A stretch of DNA of 64,000 nucleotides from Cinclus cinclus (taxonomy: Eukaryota; Chordata; Aves; Passeriformes; Cinclidae): NCBI RefSeq assembly GCF_963662255.1, contig NC_085046.1:53786570-53850569 (forward strand), read 5' to 3'. This document shows, piece by piece, positions 1 to 9,427 of this stretch (the stretch's first letter is position 1; each line of letters starts with the position of its first letter). Both the position numbers and the translations under genes were made by a program. The notes beneath the pieces were generated by a model, which did not search any database, was not told where the DNA came from, and was given only the letters and a program-made list of their open reading frames with translations.

Positions 1-547
1 GGCATTTGTGCGCCGGCTCATTGACACTGCTGCTGACAGGTGCAGTGATGAGATCCTGCGGCGGATGAACCTCCTGAACTCCCATGCTCAGGAGGAAGAG
101 GAGCAGGAGCAGGAGCAGGAGGAAGAGGAGGAGGGTCCCAAAGGCATCACTGCCTCCCTCCAGGGGACTCTCACCCCCATGGTGGCCTCCTCCCACAGCC
201 CTATGGTCTCCAATGTGGAAGCAGACACTGGAACATTGGAAGCCACGCTGCGTGAGGGGCCCAGCCGCTCTCCATCCATGCCCGTCCATGCAGAGCGGGA
301 GCAGCCCCAGGACGAGCCTGGCGAGGCAGAAGCAGCAGCAGCAGCAGCAGCAGCAGGAGAAGGCCCCTCTGCCCAAGGCTGCAGCCGCAGCCCTCGTGCT
401 CCTGGCCGGGACACGGACAGCGTGCCCAAGGAGCGCCGGCGCCCCACAAAGAGGAAGGCCTCTAGACCTCAGGACTCTCCCCAGCCCCCAAAAAGGCCGT
501 CCCGCCAGCGCAAGCCCAAGCCAAGGCCCCTTGATTGTAGGAAGTAG
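1..547 (+). CDS. TOPORS-like: Copy 0, 5'-truncated by the window: TOPORS-like RING E3 ligase, C-terminal half
   Basis: The window opens on the last base of the codon for Val170, so only residues from Ala171 to the stop are seen (181 residues). The RING is outside the window. Visible are the end of the helical region, the acidic Glu/Gln run, the alanine tract (326-355) and the basic tail. The tract reads one GCA, one GAA, then eight GCA, a form shared only with copy 1. The tail keeps Arg at the position numbered 337 in the 348-residue form. The reading frame is open and ends at TAG 545-547. Truncation is an effect of the window, not a broken gene. Confidence 0.9.
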   Translation, partial: AFVRRLIDTAADRCSDEILRRMNLLNSHAQEEEEQEQEQEEEEEGPKGITASLQGTLTPMVASSHSPMVSNVEADTGTLEATLREGPSRSPSMPVHAEREQPQDEPGEAEAAAAAAAAGEGPSAQGCSRSPRAPGRDTDSVPKERRRPTKRKASRPQDSPQPPKRPSRQRKPKPRPLDCRK

Positions 548-653
548 GAGTAGGTGTAGGAGTAAAGAATCAATGTTAGGAGTTGGAAATTGTTTTTAGA
601 AGTAGGAAATAAATGGTAGAGTTAGGGAATCAATTGTAGAAGTAGGAAATAAA
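548..653 (+). terminator. 3' UTR with paired poly(A) signals (representative)
   Basis: Two AATAAA hexamers lie 61 and 101 bp after the stop (608-613 and 648-653), within a short near-repeat of the form AGAAGTAGGAAATAAAT. A GT- and T-rich stretch follows at about 668-720, as expected downstream of a cleavage site. The pair is kept at the same offsets in every unit. Which signal is used cannot be told from the sequence. Confidence 0.7.
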
Positions 654-1340
654 TTGTTGTTTCTCTGACACAGTCTCAGAGTGTGGCTTTCTCGGCCTTC
701 TCGTGTTGCCTTTTCCCTCTGCCCTCAAATGCCAATGTGGGCGGCAACTGGGAGGGGAAGGGATAGGAACATTGTAGCCACAGGGGCCCAGAGGAGCCCT
801 GGCAGGGGCCTGTGCCCAGTGCTACAGGAAGACAAGAAGCAGCCCCCAGGCAGGCCAAGCTTGGGACCCAGCCTGGGAGTCTGGAAAGCTTCCTGCTCTC
901 AACTGCAGGGCAGGACAGGCCATCTTCATGGGGCATGAGCTGCAGGCAGCAAGCGAGCTAAAAGGGACAGAAGGAGCCCTCAGCTGGGGTCACAGTCAGT
1001 GCTGCAGAGGAAAGCAAAACTTCTCGGGATCCAGAGCCAATGTGGCCTGAGGGAAAGTTCCTTCTTGACCCCAGGGCTACTGATTGGCCGTGTTGAAAAG
1101 GGGCTCTGGAATGAAGGCAGCCAGTGGAAACACCGGTCGCCTTGGAGAACCACATGCCATCCTGCCTGTTCAGCAGAGTCTGCTGCACAGGACAACCCAG
1201 GGTCTGCCAGGCCAAGTGCCAGTGGCACAATAGGTAGAGTCTGCAAGGATGCTCCAGGAAGTCCCTGATGCAAAGAGATGGAGAGATGCTTCGTTGATGT
1301 GGCTAGCTTTTAGCTGTCAGAATAAACCAAAACTCTTGTA

Positions 1341-1359
1341 GGGATCTTCAGAAGATCCC
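1341..1359. repeat. Perfect 19-bp palindrome in the spacer (representative)
   Basis: GGGATCTTC and its reverse complement GAAGATCCC are separated by a single A. It is present unchanged in every complete spacer, 1,462 bp upstream of each ATG: 4664, 7966, 11268, 14603, 17937, 21265, 24567, 27902, 31239, 34574, 37885, 41223, 44530, 47837, 51165, 54493, 57833 and 61173. It could be a dimeric protein-binding site or a small hairpin. No function can be assigned. Confidence 0.7.
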
Positions 1360-1599
1360 GCCCTTCAAAATGACAATGGCCTGCACCGAGAGAGGGGCCA
1401 GCTTCCAGTCTGATGCCGCCCTGAGCACTGAAGGGGATGAGTGGAGGGAAAGAGCCAAGAGGAAGGATGGATTTGAACAAATCCACAGGATTCCTGCCAA
1501 GCCATTGAAGCCTAAGTGCAGATGTATCATTGGCCAAGGAAATGAGTGACTTGAGATGGCAAGAAGTCAGATGTGTACAGGCGAGAAACGCAAGCCCTC

Positions 1600-1644
1600 T
1601 ATTTAAGGAGGGTTCCGAACAATCAAGAGAGCTTTTGTCACGTG
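1600..1644 (+). promoter_or_regulatory. TATTTAA element and E-box far upstream of copy 1
   Basis: TATTTAA (1600-1606) is followed at 1639-1644 by a palindromic CACGTG E-box, the core bound by bHLH-zipper factors such as USF and MYC/MAX. A second CACGTG lies at 2061-2066. Both recur in the other units at the same offsets. The distance to the ATG (about 1.2 kb) makes this a weaker core-promoter candidate than the TATAAAA at 2163. Confidence 0.3.
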
Positions 1645-2162
1645 GATCACCGAGGGTTGTGTGTCTGTCTCCAGCCAGGACCGCGGTTACCGTTCTACTC
1701 AACGACAGCAGAGATTTTCTCCCCGTTTTGGACCGTTTTTGGTTTGCCCAAAAGGGTGCTTGATGCTTCTTTTTCAGTTCTCTCTCCATCGTCAACTTGA
1801 TGTTTCAATGGGATGAGGAGAGCAACAGCGGGTTGCAAGGGTCACTGAGCTAAGGACCACACCATCGTGCCCGTCAACAGCGATCCAATGGGGCTGTGGA
1901 GAAGAAAAGAAATGGGAATTGAAAAGCAACCTGGCAAGAAGTTGATGCGGAGACTGGCAGGAGATGTCAGCATGTGCTCGCCTGTCCGAGTGGTGCAGGC
2001 GAGCAGCACTGAGAATAGAGAAGAAGGGCTGTCATGTCACGGGATTTAAAGCAGCCAAGCCACGTGCCTGATGTTCACAGAAGCCTCCCGTGCCAAAAGT
2101 GGGAAACTAGCAGGTAATGTGCTTCTAGAGGAGAAATGCTGGGACTGAGGTGGCCAAATGAT

Positions 2163-2376
2163 TATAAAATCCAAGGCAAGAAAGAGGGAATGATGGCATG
2201 GCCCACGTACCCCATGTTTTCTCCTGAGGCCGTGTACTTGCAGGGGCTAAAGGCCCGCTCTGGCAGATTTGGAAGGCAGTCAAGGCAGCCAGACGAGAGC
2301 AGTGACATCAGCGTGACATCAGCGGCCCACAAACCGCATGGGTGGCAACCTCAGTGAGCAAAGCATTGTGACCTCA
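2163..2376 (+). promoter_or_regulatory. Candidate promoter of copy 1: TATAAAA plus three CRE-like sites
   Basis: TATAAAA at 2163-2169 is the best core-promoter match in the spacer. Downstream, an 11-bp motif GTGACATCAGC is repeated twice back to back (2302-2323), giving two TGACATCA octamers; TGACCTCA follows at 2369-2376. Both octamers differ by one base from the palindromic cAMP-response element TGACGTCA. If transcription starts about 30 bp after the TATA element, the octamers lie in the leader exon; if they are upstream elements, the start must be further 3' and TATA-less. The sequence does not decide. Confidence 0.45.
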
Positions 2377-2542
2377 CATCCCTCACTGCTTATGTTTGGG
2401 CACAGACAGAGCTGGGCTCAGACCGGCTCGCGCCTGGACTCCTGGCAAGCGTGCCTGCGAGGACTGGAAGCCCGCGAGGTCCTTGGGAGCTGCTGTGGGC
2501 AAGTCTGGGTTGTGATTCCCACGCCTTTGCCTGTTTCCTTAG

Positions 2543-2743
2543 CCATACGTGGTTGAGGAAGCCAAGCAGTGTGAGCGGTGCTTGCGGCGGCACAGGTGAG
2601 CGGTGCAGGAAAGGACTACGGGGTGGCCGTGGGCTGGGCGATGGTGTCTGGGGAGCTGTGAGTGTGTGGTGTCCTTCTTGAGGGGCCTGGGCGCTCCTTT
2701 GAGCCGCCCATCTCCCTGGGACAGCAAGTGACCTGTTTTGCAG
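2543..2743 (+). other. Leader exon end and 148-bp 5' UTR intron of copy 1
   Basis: A strong donor, CAG|GTGAGC, sits at 2593-2601 and a strong acceptor, TGTTTTGCAG, ends at 2743, giving a 148-bp intron (2596-2743). Exon 2 starts at 2744 and reaches the ATG after 59 bases. A second good acceptor (CTGTTTCCTTAG, ending 2542) would define a 53-nt internal leader exon at 2543-2595. The spliced leader is open in the ATG frame back to 2358 but has no in-frame ATG, so it is read as untranslated. The intron has the same length at ATG-207 to ATG-60 in all 19 complete copies. Confidence 0.65.
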
Positions 2744-2802
2744 CGTGTCACACCAGCAGGAGGGAGCAGCTGCTGTGCCCAGCTCTGCTGCAAGCCACAA
2801 GC

Positions 2803-3409
2803 ATGGCCACGGAGACAGACTGGAACTGCCCCATCTGCCGTGACGGTCCCGGTGAAAAGGCTTCTGTAACACCGTGCGTCCACCAGTTCTGCCTGGGCTG
2901 CATTGTGCGCTGGGTCAAGACCAAGCCATTGTGCCCCCTGTGCAGGCAGCCTATCAAGAGCATCGTTTACTCTGTTCGGTCGGAGGAAGACTTTCTGGAG
3001 ATAGCTCTCCCAAGCTCCTCAGACTCATGGGCTGCTGGTCACCAGGATGAGCAGGGGGCTGCGGAGCGCATGCCCAGCACCTATGTAGCTGGCTTCCCAG
3101 CTGAGCTCTGGGCTGGCATTTTCCAGGACTGCTCAGAAATCCTGGAGCCCCTGCTGCCCTGGCTGAACCAGGAGCTTTCGCAGCTGCTCAGGACCCACTG
3201 GTGGGAGGTGGCTCTGGCACAGAGTGTGGTCGTAGCCAATTTGTGCTACTATGGGCTGAGGCAGGAGGCCTTGGTCCAGGAGCTGCAAGCCCTGCTGCAG
3301 GAGCAGACGGTGGCATTTGTGCGCCGGCTCATTGACACTGCTGCTGACAGGTGCAGTGATGAGATCCTGCGGCGGATGAACCTCCTGAACTCCCATGCTC
3401 AGGAGGAAG

Positions 3410-3445
<36 letters not shown>

Positions 3446-3870
3446 AAGAGGAGGAGGGTCCCAAAGGCATCACTGCCTCCCTCCAGGGGACTCTCACCCC
3501 CATGGTGGCCTCCTCCCACAGCCCTATGGTCTCCAATGTGGAAGCAGACACTGGAACATTGGAAGCCACGCTGCGTGAGGGGCCCAGCCGCTCTCCATCC
3601 ATGCCCGTCCATGCAGAGCGGGAGCAGCCCCAGGACGAGCCTGGCGAGGCAGAAGCAGCAGCAGCAGCAGCAGCAGCAGGAGAAGGCCCCTCTGCCCAAG
3701 GCTGCAGCCGCAGCCCTCGTGCTCCTGGCCGGGACACGGACAGCGTGCCCAAGGAGCGCCGGCGCCCCACAAAGAGGAAGGCCTCTAGACCTCAGGACTC
3801 TCCCCAGCCCCCAAAAAGGCCGTCCCGCCAGCGCAAGCCCAAGCCAAGGCCCCTTGATTGTAGGAAGTAG
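2803..3870 (+). CDS. TOPORS-like: Copy 1: TOPORS-like RING-finger E3 ligase, 355 aa
   Basis: Probable nuclear RING-type E3 ubiquitin (or SUMO) ligase. A C3HC4 RING starts almost at the N-terminus: C9-x2-C12, C25-x-H27, C30-x2-C33, C44-x2-C47, with Ile11, Trp37 and Pro45 at the usual E2-contact positions and Arg48 after the last zinc ligand. SVRSEEDF (57-64) follows, typical of TOPORS. Residues about 98-195 are Leu/Trp-rich and probably helical, perhaps equivalent to the PWI-like region of TOPORS. Then come an acidic Glu/Gln run from 201, the alanine tract (3649-3678) and a basic Arg/Lys/Pro tail with NLS-like clusters. This copy alone has five Gln-Glu pairs instead of three (12-bp expansion), and its tract is Ala-Glu-Ala8. 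The ATG is chosen for its strong Kozak context and position 59 bases after the leader-intron acceptor. The long RS-rich C-terminus of canonical TOPORS is missing. Function is inferred from family only. Confidence 0.88.
3649..3678 (+). repeat. GCA tract of copy 1, interrupted by GAA
   Basis: One GCA, one GAA, then eight GCA codons in frame (Ala-Glu-Ala8). The same form occurs at 326-355 in copy 0. Confidence 0.95.
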
Positions 3871-6125
3871 GAGTAGGTGTAGGAGTAAAGAATCAATGTT
3901 AGGAGTTGGAAATTGCTTTTAGAAGTAGGAAATAAATGGTAGAGTTAGGGAATCAATTGTAGAAGTAGGAAATAAATTGTTGTTTCTCTGACACAGTCTC
4001 AGAGTGTGGCTTTCTCGGCCTTCTCCTGTTGCCTTTTCCCTCTGCCCTCAAATGCCAATGTGGGCGGCAACTGGGAGGGGAAGGGATAGGAACATTGTAG
4101 CCACAGGGGCCCAGAGGAGCCCTGGCAGGGGCCTGTGCCCAGTGCTACAGGAAGACAAGAAGCAGCCCCCAGGCAGGCCAAGCTTGGGACCCAGCCTGGG
4201 AGTCTGGAAAGCTTCCTGCTCTCAACTGCAGGGCAGGACAGGCCATCTTCATGGGGCATGAGCTGCAGGCAGCAAGCGAGCTAAAAGGGACAGAAGGAGC
4301 CCTCAGCTGGGGTCACAGTCAGTGCTGCAGAGGAAAGCAAAACTTCTCGGGATCCAGAGCCAATGTGGCCTGAGGGAAAGTTCCTTCTTGACCCCAGGGC
4401 TACTGATTGGCCATGTTGAAAAGGGGCTCTGGAATGAAGGCAGCCAGTGGAAACACCGGTCGCCTTGGAGAACCACATGCCATCCTGCCTGTTCAGCAGA
4501 GTCAGCTGCACAGGACAACCCAGGGTCTGCCAGGCCAAGTGCCAGTGGCACAATAGGTAGAGTCTGCAAGGATGCTCCAGGAAGTCCCTGATGCAAAGAG
4601 ATGGAGAGATGCTTCGTTGGTGTGGCTAGCTTTTAGCTGTCAGAATAAACCAAAACTCTTGTAGGGATCTTCAGAAGATCCCGCCCTTCAAAATGACAAT
4701 GGCCTGCACCGAGAGAGGGGCCAGCTTCCAGTCTGATGCCGCCCTGAGCACTGAAGGGGATGAGTGGAGGGAAAGAGCCAAGAGGAAGGATGGATTTGAA
4801 CAAATCCACAGGATTCCTGCCAAGCCATTGAAGCCTAAGTGCAGATGTATCATTGGCCAAGGAAATGAGTGACTTGAGATGGCAACAAGTCAGATGTGTA
4901 CAGGCGAGAAACGCAAGCCCTCTATTTAAGGAGGGTTCCGAACAATCAAGAGAGCTTTGGTCACGTGGATCACCGAGGGTTGTGTGTCTGTCTCCAGCCA
5001 GGACCGCGGTTACCGTTCTACTCAACGACAGCAGAGATTTTCTCCCCGTTTTGGACCGTTTTTGGTTTGCCCAAAAGGGTTCTTGATGCTTCTTTTTCAG
5101 TTCTCTCTCCATCATCAACTTGATGTTTCAATGGGATGAGGAGAGCAACAGCGGGTTGCAAGGGTCACTGAGCTAAGGACCACACCATCGTGCCCGTCAA
5201 CAGCGATCCAATGGGGCTGTGGAGAAGAAAAGAAATGGGAATTGAAAAGCAACCTGGCAAGAAGTTGATGCGGAGACTGGCAGGAGATGTCAGCATGTGC
5301 TCGCCTGTCCGAGTGGCGCAGGCGAGCAGCACTGAGAATAGAGAAGAAGGGCTGTCATGTCACGGGATTTAAAGCAGCCAAGCCACGTGCCTGATGTTCA
5401 CAGAAGCCTCCCGTGCCAAAAGTGGGAAACTAGCAGGTAATGTGCTTCTAGAGGAGAAATGCTGGGACTGAGGTGGCCAAATGATTATAAAATCCGAGGC
5501 AAGAAAGAGGGAATGATGGCATGGCCCACGTACCCCATGTTTTCTCCTGAGGCCGTGGACTTGCAGGGGCTAAAGGCCCGCTCTGGCAGATTTGGAAGGC
5601 AGTCAAGGCAGCCAGACGAGAGCAGTGACATCAGTGTGACATCAGCGGCCCACAAACCGCATGGGTGGCAACCTCAGTGAGCAAAGCATTGTGACCTCAC
5701 ATCCCTCACTGCTTATGTTTGGGCACAGACAGAGCTGGGCTCAGACCGGCTCGCGCCTGGACTCCTGGCAAGCGTGCCTGCGAGGACTGGAAGCCCGCGA
5801 GGTCCTTGGGAGCTGCTGTGGGCAAGTCTGGGTTGTGATTCCCACGCCTTTGCCTGTTTCCTTAGCCATACGTGGTTGAGGAAGCCAAGCAGTGTGAGCG
5901 GTGCTTGCGGCGGCACAGGTGAGCGGTGCAGGAAAGGACTACGGGGTGGCCGTGGGCTGGGCGATGGTGTCTGGGGAGCTGTGAGTGTGTGGTGTCCTTC
6001 TTGAGGGGCCTGGGCGCTCCTTTGAGCCGCCCATCTCCCTGGGACAGCAAGTGACCTGTTTTGCAGCGTGTCACACCAGCAGGAGGGAGCAGCTGCTGTG
6101 CCCAGCTCTGCTGCAAGCCACAAGC
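3871..6125. other. Spacer 1, upstream of copy 2
   Basis: Poly(A) signals at 3931 and 3971, palindrome 4664-4682, TATAAAA 5486-5492, CRE-like cluster ending 5699, leader intron 5919-6066. Private differences include GCCATGTTG for GCCGTGTTG near 4411, GGGTTCTTG for GGGTGCTTG near 5079, and CAGTGTGAC within the CRE-like repeat near 5633. Confidence 0.8.
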
Positions 6126-7172
6126 ATGGCCACGGAGACAGACTGGAACTGCCCCATCTGCCGTGACGGTCCCGGTGAAAAGGCTTCTGTAACACCGTGC
6201 GTCCACCAGTTCTGCCTGGGCTGCATTGTGCGCTGGGTCAAGACCAAGCCATTGTGCCCCCTGTGCAGGCAGCCTATCAAGAGCATCGTTTACTCTGTTC
6301 GGTCGGAGGAAGACTTTCTGGAGATAGCTCTCCCAAGCTCCTCAGACTCATGGGCTGCTGGTCACCAGGATGAGCAGGGGGCTGCGGAGCGCATGCCCAG
6401 CACCTATGTAGCTGGCTTCCCAGCTGAGCTCTGGGCTGGCATTTTCCAGGACTGCTCAGAAATCCTGGAGCCCCTGCTGCCCTGGCTGAACCAGGAGCTT
6501 TCGCAGCTGCTCAGGACCCACTGGTGGGAGGTGGCTCTGGCACAGAGTGTGGTCGTAGCCAATTTGTGCTACTATGGGCTGAGGCAGGAGGCCTTGGTCC
6601 AGGAGCTGCAAGCCCTGCTGCAGGAGCAGACGGTGGCATTTGTGCGCCGGCTCATTGACACTGCTGCTGACAGGTGCAGTGATGAGATCCTGCGGCGGAT
6701 GAACCTCCTGAACTCCCATGCTCAGGAGGAAGAGGAGCAGGAGCAGGAGCAGGAGGAAGAGGAGGAGGGTCCCAAAGGCATCACTGCCTCCCTCCAGGGG
6801 ACTCTCACCCCCATGGTGGCCTCCTCCCACAGCCCTATGGTCTCCAATGTGGAAGCAGACACTGGAACATTGGAAGCCACGCTGCGTGAGGGGCCCAGCC
6901 GCTCTCCATCCATGCCCGTCCATGCAGAGCGGGAGCAGCCCCAGGACGAGCCTGGCGAGGCAGCAGCAGCAGCAGCAGCAGGAGAAGGCCCCTCTGCCCA
7001 AGGCTGCAGCCGCAGCCCTCGTGCTCCTGGCCGGGACACGGACAGCGTGCCCAAGGAGCGCCGGCGCCCCACAAAGAGGAAGGCCTCTAGACCTCAGGAC
7101 TCTCCCCAGCCCCCAAAAAGGCCGTCCCGCCAGCGCAAGCCCAAGCCAAGGCCCCTTGATTGTAGGAAGTAG
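6126..7172 (+). CDS. TOPORS-like: Copy 2: TOPORS-like RING E3 ligase, 348 aa
   Basis: This is the shortest form and sets the residue numbering used for the other copies: RING 9-47, helical region about 98-195, acidic run 201-214, alanine tract 279-285, basic tail 310-348. Ala163, seven GCA codons (6960-6980), Pro327 and Arg337. It has lost the GAA interruption seen in copies 0 and 1. It differs from copy 3 at the protein level only by Ala163 versus Gly163. Confidence 0.9.
   Translation: MATETDWNCPICRDGPGEKASVTPCVHQFCLGCIVRWVKTKPLCPLCRQPIKSIVYSVRSEEDFLEIALPSSSDSWAAGHQDEQGAAERMPSTYVAGFPAELWAGIFQDCSEILEPLLPWLNQELSQLLRTHWWEVALAQSVVVANLCYYGLRQEALVQELQALLQEQTVAFVRRLIDTAADRCSDEILRRMNLLNSHAQEEEEQEQEQEEEEEGPKGITASLQGTLTPMVASSHSPMVSNVEADTGTLEATLREGPSRSPSMPVHAEREQPQDEPGEAAAAAAAGEGPSAQGCSRSPRAPGRDTDSVPKERRRPTKRKASRPQDSPQPPKRPSRQRKPKPRPLDCRK
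6960..6980 (+). repeat. GCA tract of copy 2, 7 codons
   Basis: Seven uninterrupted GCA codons between Glu278 and Gly286. Confidence 0.95.
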
Positions 7173-9427
7173 GAGTAGGTGTAGGAGTAAAGAATCAATG
7201 TTAGGAGTTGGAAATTGTTTTTAGAAGTAGGAAATAAATGGTAGAGTTAGGGAATCAATTTTAGAAGTAGGAAATAAATTGTTGTTTCTCTGACACAGTC
7301 TCAGAGTGTGGCTTTCTCGGCCTTCTCCTGTTGCCTTTTCCCTCTGCCCTCAAATGCCAATGTGGGCGGCAACTGGGAGGGGAGGGGATAGGAACATTGT
7401 AGCCACAGGGGCCCAGAGGAGCCCAGGCAGGGGCCTGTGCCCAGTGCTACAGGAAGACAAGAAGCAGCCCCCAGGCAGGCCAAGCTTGGGACCCAGCCTG
7501 GGAGTCTGGAAAGCTTCCTGCTCTCAACTGCAGGGCAGGACAGGCCATCTTCATGGGGCATGAGCTGCAGGCAGCAAGCGAGCTAAAAGGGACAGAAGGA
7601 GCCCTCAGCTGGGGTCACAGTCAGTGCTGCAGAGGAAAGCAAAACTTCTCGGGATCCAGAGCCAATGTGGCCTGAGGGAAAGTTCCTTCTTGACCCCAGG
7701 GCTACTGATTGGCCGTGTTGAAAAGGGGCTCTGGAATGAAGGCAGCCAGTGGAAACACCGGTCGCCTTGGAGAACCACATGCCATCCTGCCTGTTCAGCA
7801 GAGTCAGTTGCACAGGGCAACCCAGGGTCTGCCAGGCCAAGTGCCAGTGGCACAATAGGTAGAGTCTGCAAGGATGCTCCAGGAAGACCCTGATGCAAAG
7901 AGATGGAGAGATGCTTCATTGGTGTGGCTAGCTTTTAGCTGTCAGAATAAACCAAAACTCTTGTAGGGATCTTCAGAAGATCCCGCCCTTCAAAATGACA
8001 GTGGCCTGCACCGAGAGAGGGGCCGGCTTCCAGTTTGATGCCGCCCTGAGCACTGAAGGGGATGAGTGGAGGGAAAGAGCCAAGAGGAAGGATGGATTTG
8101 AACAAATCCACAGGATTCCTGCCAAGCCATTGAAGCCTAAGTGCAGATGTATCATTGGCCAAGGAAATGAGTGACTTGAGATGGCAACAAGTCAGATGTG
8201 TACAGGCGAGAAACGCAAGCCCTCTATTTAAGGAGGGTTCCGAACAATCAAGAGAGCTTTGGTCACGTGGATCACCGAGGGTTGTGTGTCTGTCTCCAGC
8301 CAGGACCGCGGTTACCGTTCTACTCAACGACAGCAGAGATTTTCTCCCCGTTTTGGACCGTTTTTGGTTTGCCCAAAAGGGTGCTTGATGCTTCTTTTTC
8401 AGTTCTCTCTCCATCGTCAACTTGATGTTTCAATGGGATGAGGAGAGCAACAGCGGGTTGCAAGGGTCACTGAGCTAAGGACCACACCATCGTGCCCGTC
8501 AACAGCGATCCAATGGGGCTGTGGAGAAGAAAAGAAATGGGAATTGAAAAGCAACCTAGCAAGAAGTTGATGCGGAGACTGGCAGGAGATGTCAGCATGT
8601 GCTCGCCTGTCCGAGTGGCGCAGGCGAGCAGCACTGAGAATAGAGAAGAAGGGCTGTCATGTCACGGGATTTAAAGCAGCCAAGCCACGTGCCTGATGTT
8701 CACAGAAGCCTCCCGTGCCAAAAGTGGGAAACTAGCAGGTAATGTGCTTCTAGAGGAGAAATGCTGGGACTGAGGTGGCCAAATGATTATAAAATCCAAG
8801 GCAAGAAAGAGGGAATGATGGCATGGCCCACGTACCCCATGTTTTCTCCTGAGGCCGTGTACTTGCAGGGGCTAAAGGCCCGCTCTGGCAGATTTGGAAG
8901 GCAGTCAAGGCAGCCAGACGAGAGCAGTGACATCAGCGTGACATCAGCGGCCCACAAACCGCATGGGTGGCAACCTCAGTGAGCAAAGCATTGTGACCTC
9001 ACATCCCTCACTGCTTATGTTTGGGCACAGACAGAGCTGGGCTCAGACCGGCTCGCGCCTGGACTCCTGGCAAGCGTGCCTGCGAGGACTGGAAGCCCGC
9101 GAGGTCCTTGGGAGCTGCTGTGGGCAAGTCTGGGTTGTGATTCCCACGCCTTTGCCTGTTTCCTTAGCCATACGTGGTTGAGGAAGCCAAGCAGTGTGAG
9201 CGGTGCTTGCGGCGGCACAGGTGAGCGGTGCAGGAAAGGACTACGGGGTGGCCGTGGGCTGGGCGATGGTGTCTGGGGAGCTGTGAGTGTGTGGTGTCCT
9301 TCTTGAGGGGCCTGGGCGCTCCTTTGAGCCGCCCATCTCCCTGGGACAGCAAGTGACCTGTTTTGCAGCGTGTCACACCAGCAGGAGGGAGCAGCTGCTG
9401 TGCCCAGCTCTGCTGCAAGCCACAAGC
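7173..9427. other. Spacer 2, upstream of copy 3
   Basis: Poly(A) signals at 7233 and 7273, palindrome 7966-7984, TATAAAA 8788-8794, CRE-like cluster ending 9001, leader intron 9221-9368. It introduces GAGGGGATAG (spacers 0 and 1 have GAAGGGATAG) and GAGCCCAGG in place of GAGCCCTGG, shared with spacers 3 and 7. Confidence 0.8.

Larger units (their letters stand above)
548..2802. other. Spacer 0 with 3' UTR, upstream region, leader exon and intron of copy 1
   Basis: No second gene is seen in these 2255 bp. In order it holds: AATAAA signals at 608-613 and 648-653; an intact AGGCAGGC duplication at 848-855 (the 4-bp indel site); a 19-bp palindrome at 1341-1359; TATTTAA at 1600-1606; CACGTG E-boxes at 1639-1644 and 2061-2066; TATAAAA at 2163-2169; CRE-like octamers at 2303-2321 and 2369-2376; and the leader intron at 2596-2743. 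Private changes include CTCGTG in place of CTCCTG near 701. Confidence 0.8.

Noticed and set aside
619..632. TTAGGG resembling a telomere repeat
   Set aside because: A single occurrence per 3' UTR, not a tandem run.
1310..1795. 161-codon minus-strand ORF in each spacer
   Set aside because: It is open in all units, but the units are near-identical, so this is one observation. No domain is recognisable, and there is no upstream or splice support.
1280..1810. Possible LTR-like segment (TATTTAA, AATAAA, T-rich stretches)
   Set aside because: No TG...CA ends with target-site duplication, no primer-binding site and no retroviral coding remnants were found. The AATAAA near 1321 precedes rather than follows the TATA-like element.
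2338..2556. 72-codon + strand ORF in the leader exon
   Set aside because: It may be an upstream ORF if transcription starts before 2338, but it has no recognisable domain and a weak start context. It is not called as a gene.
2662..2802. Upstream extension of the main ORF by 47 codons (GTG start)
   Set aside because: It starts at GTG and runs across the intron acceptor at 2743. GTG is not a normal start in a vertebrate nuclear gene, and the ATG at 2803 has a strong Kozak context.
3133..3699. Minus-strand ORFs with poly-Cys, poly-Leu or poly-Ala opposite the gene
   Set aside because: They are reverse-frame shadows of the GCA and GAG/CAG repeats. Low-complexity open frames are expected there.
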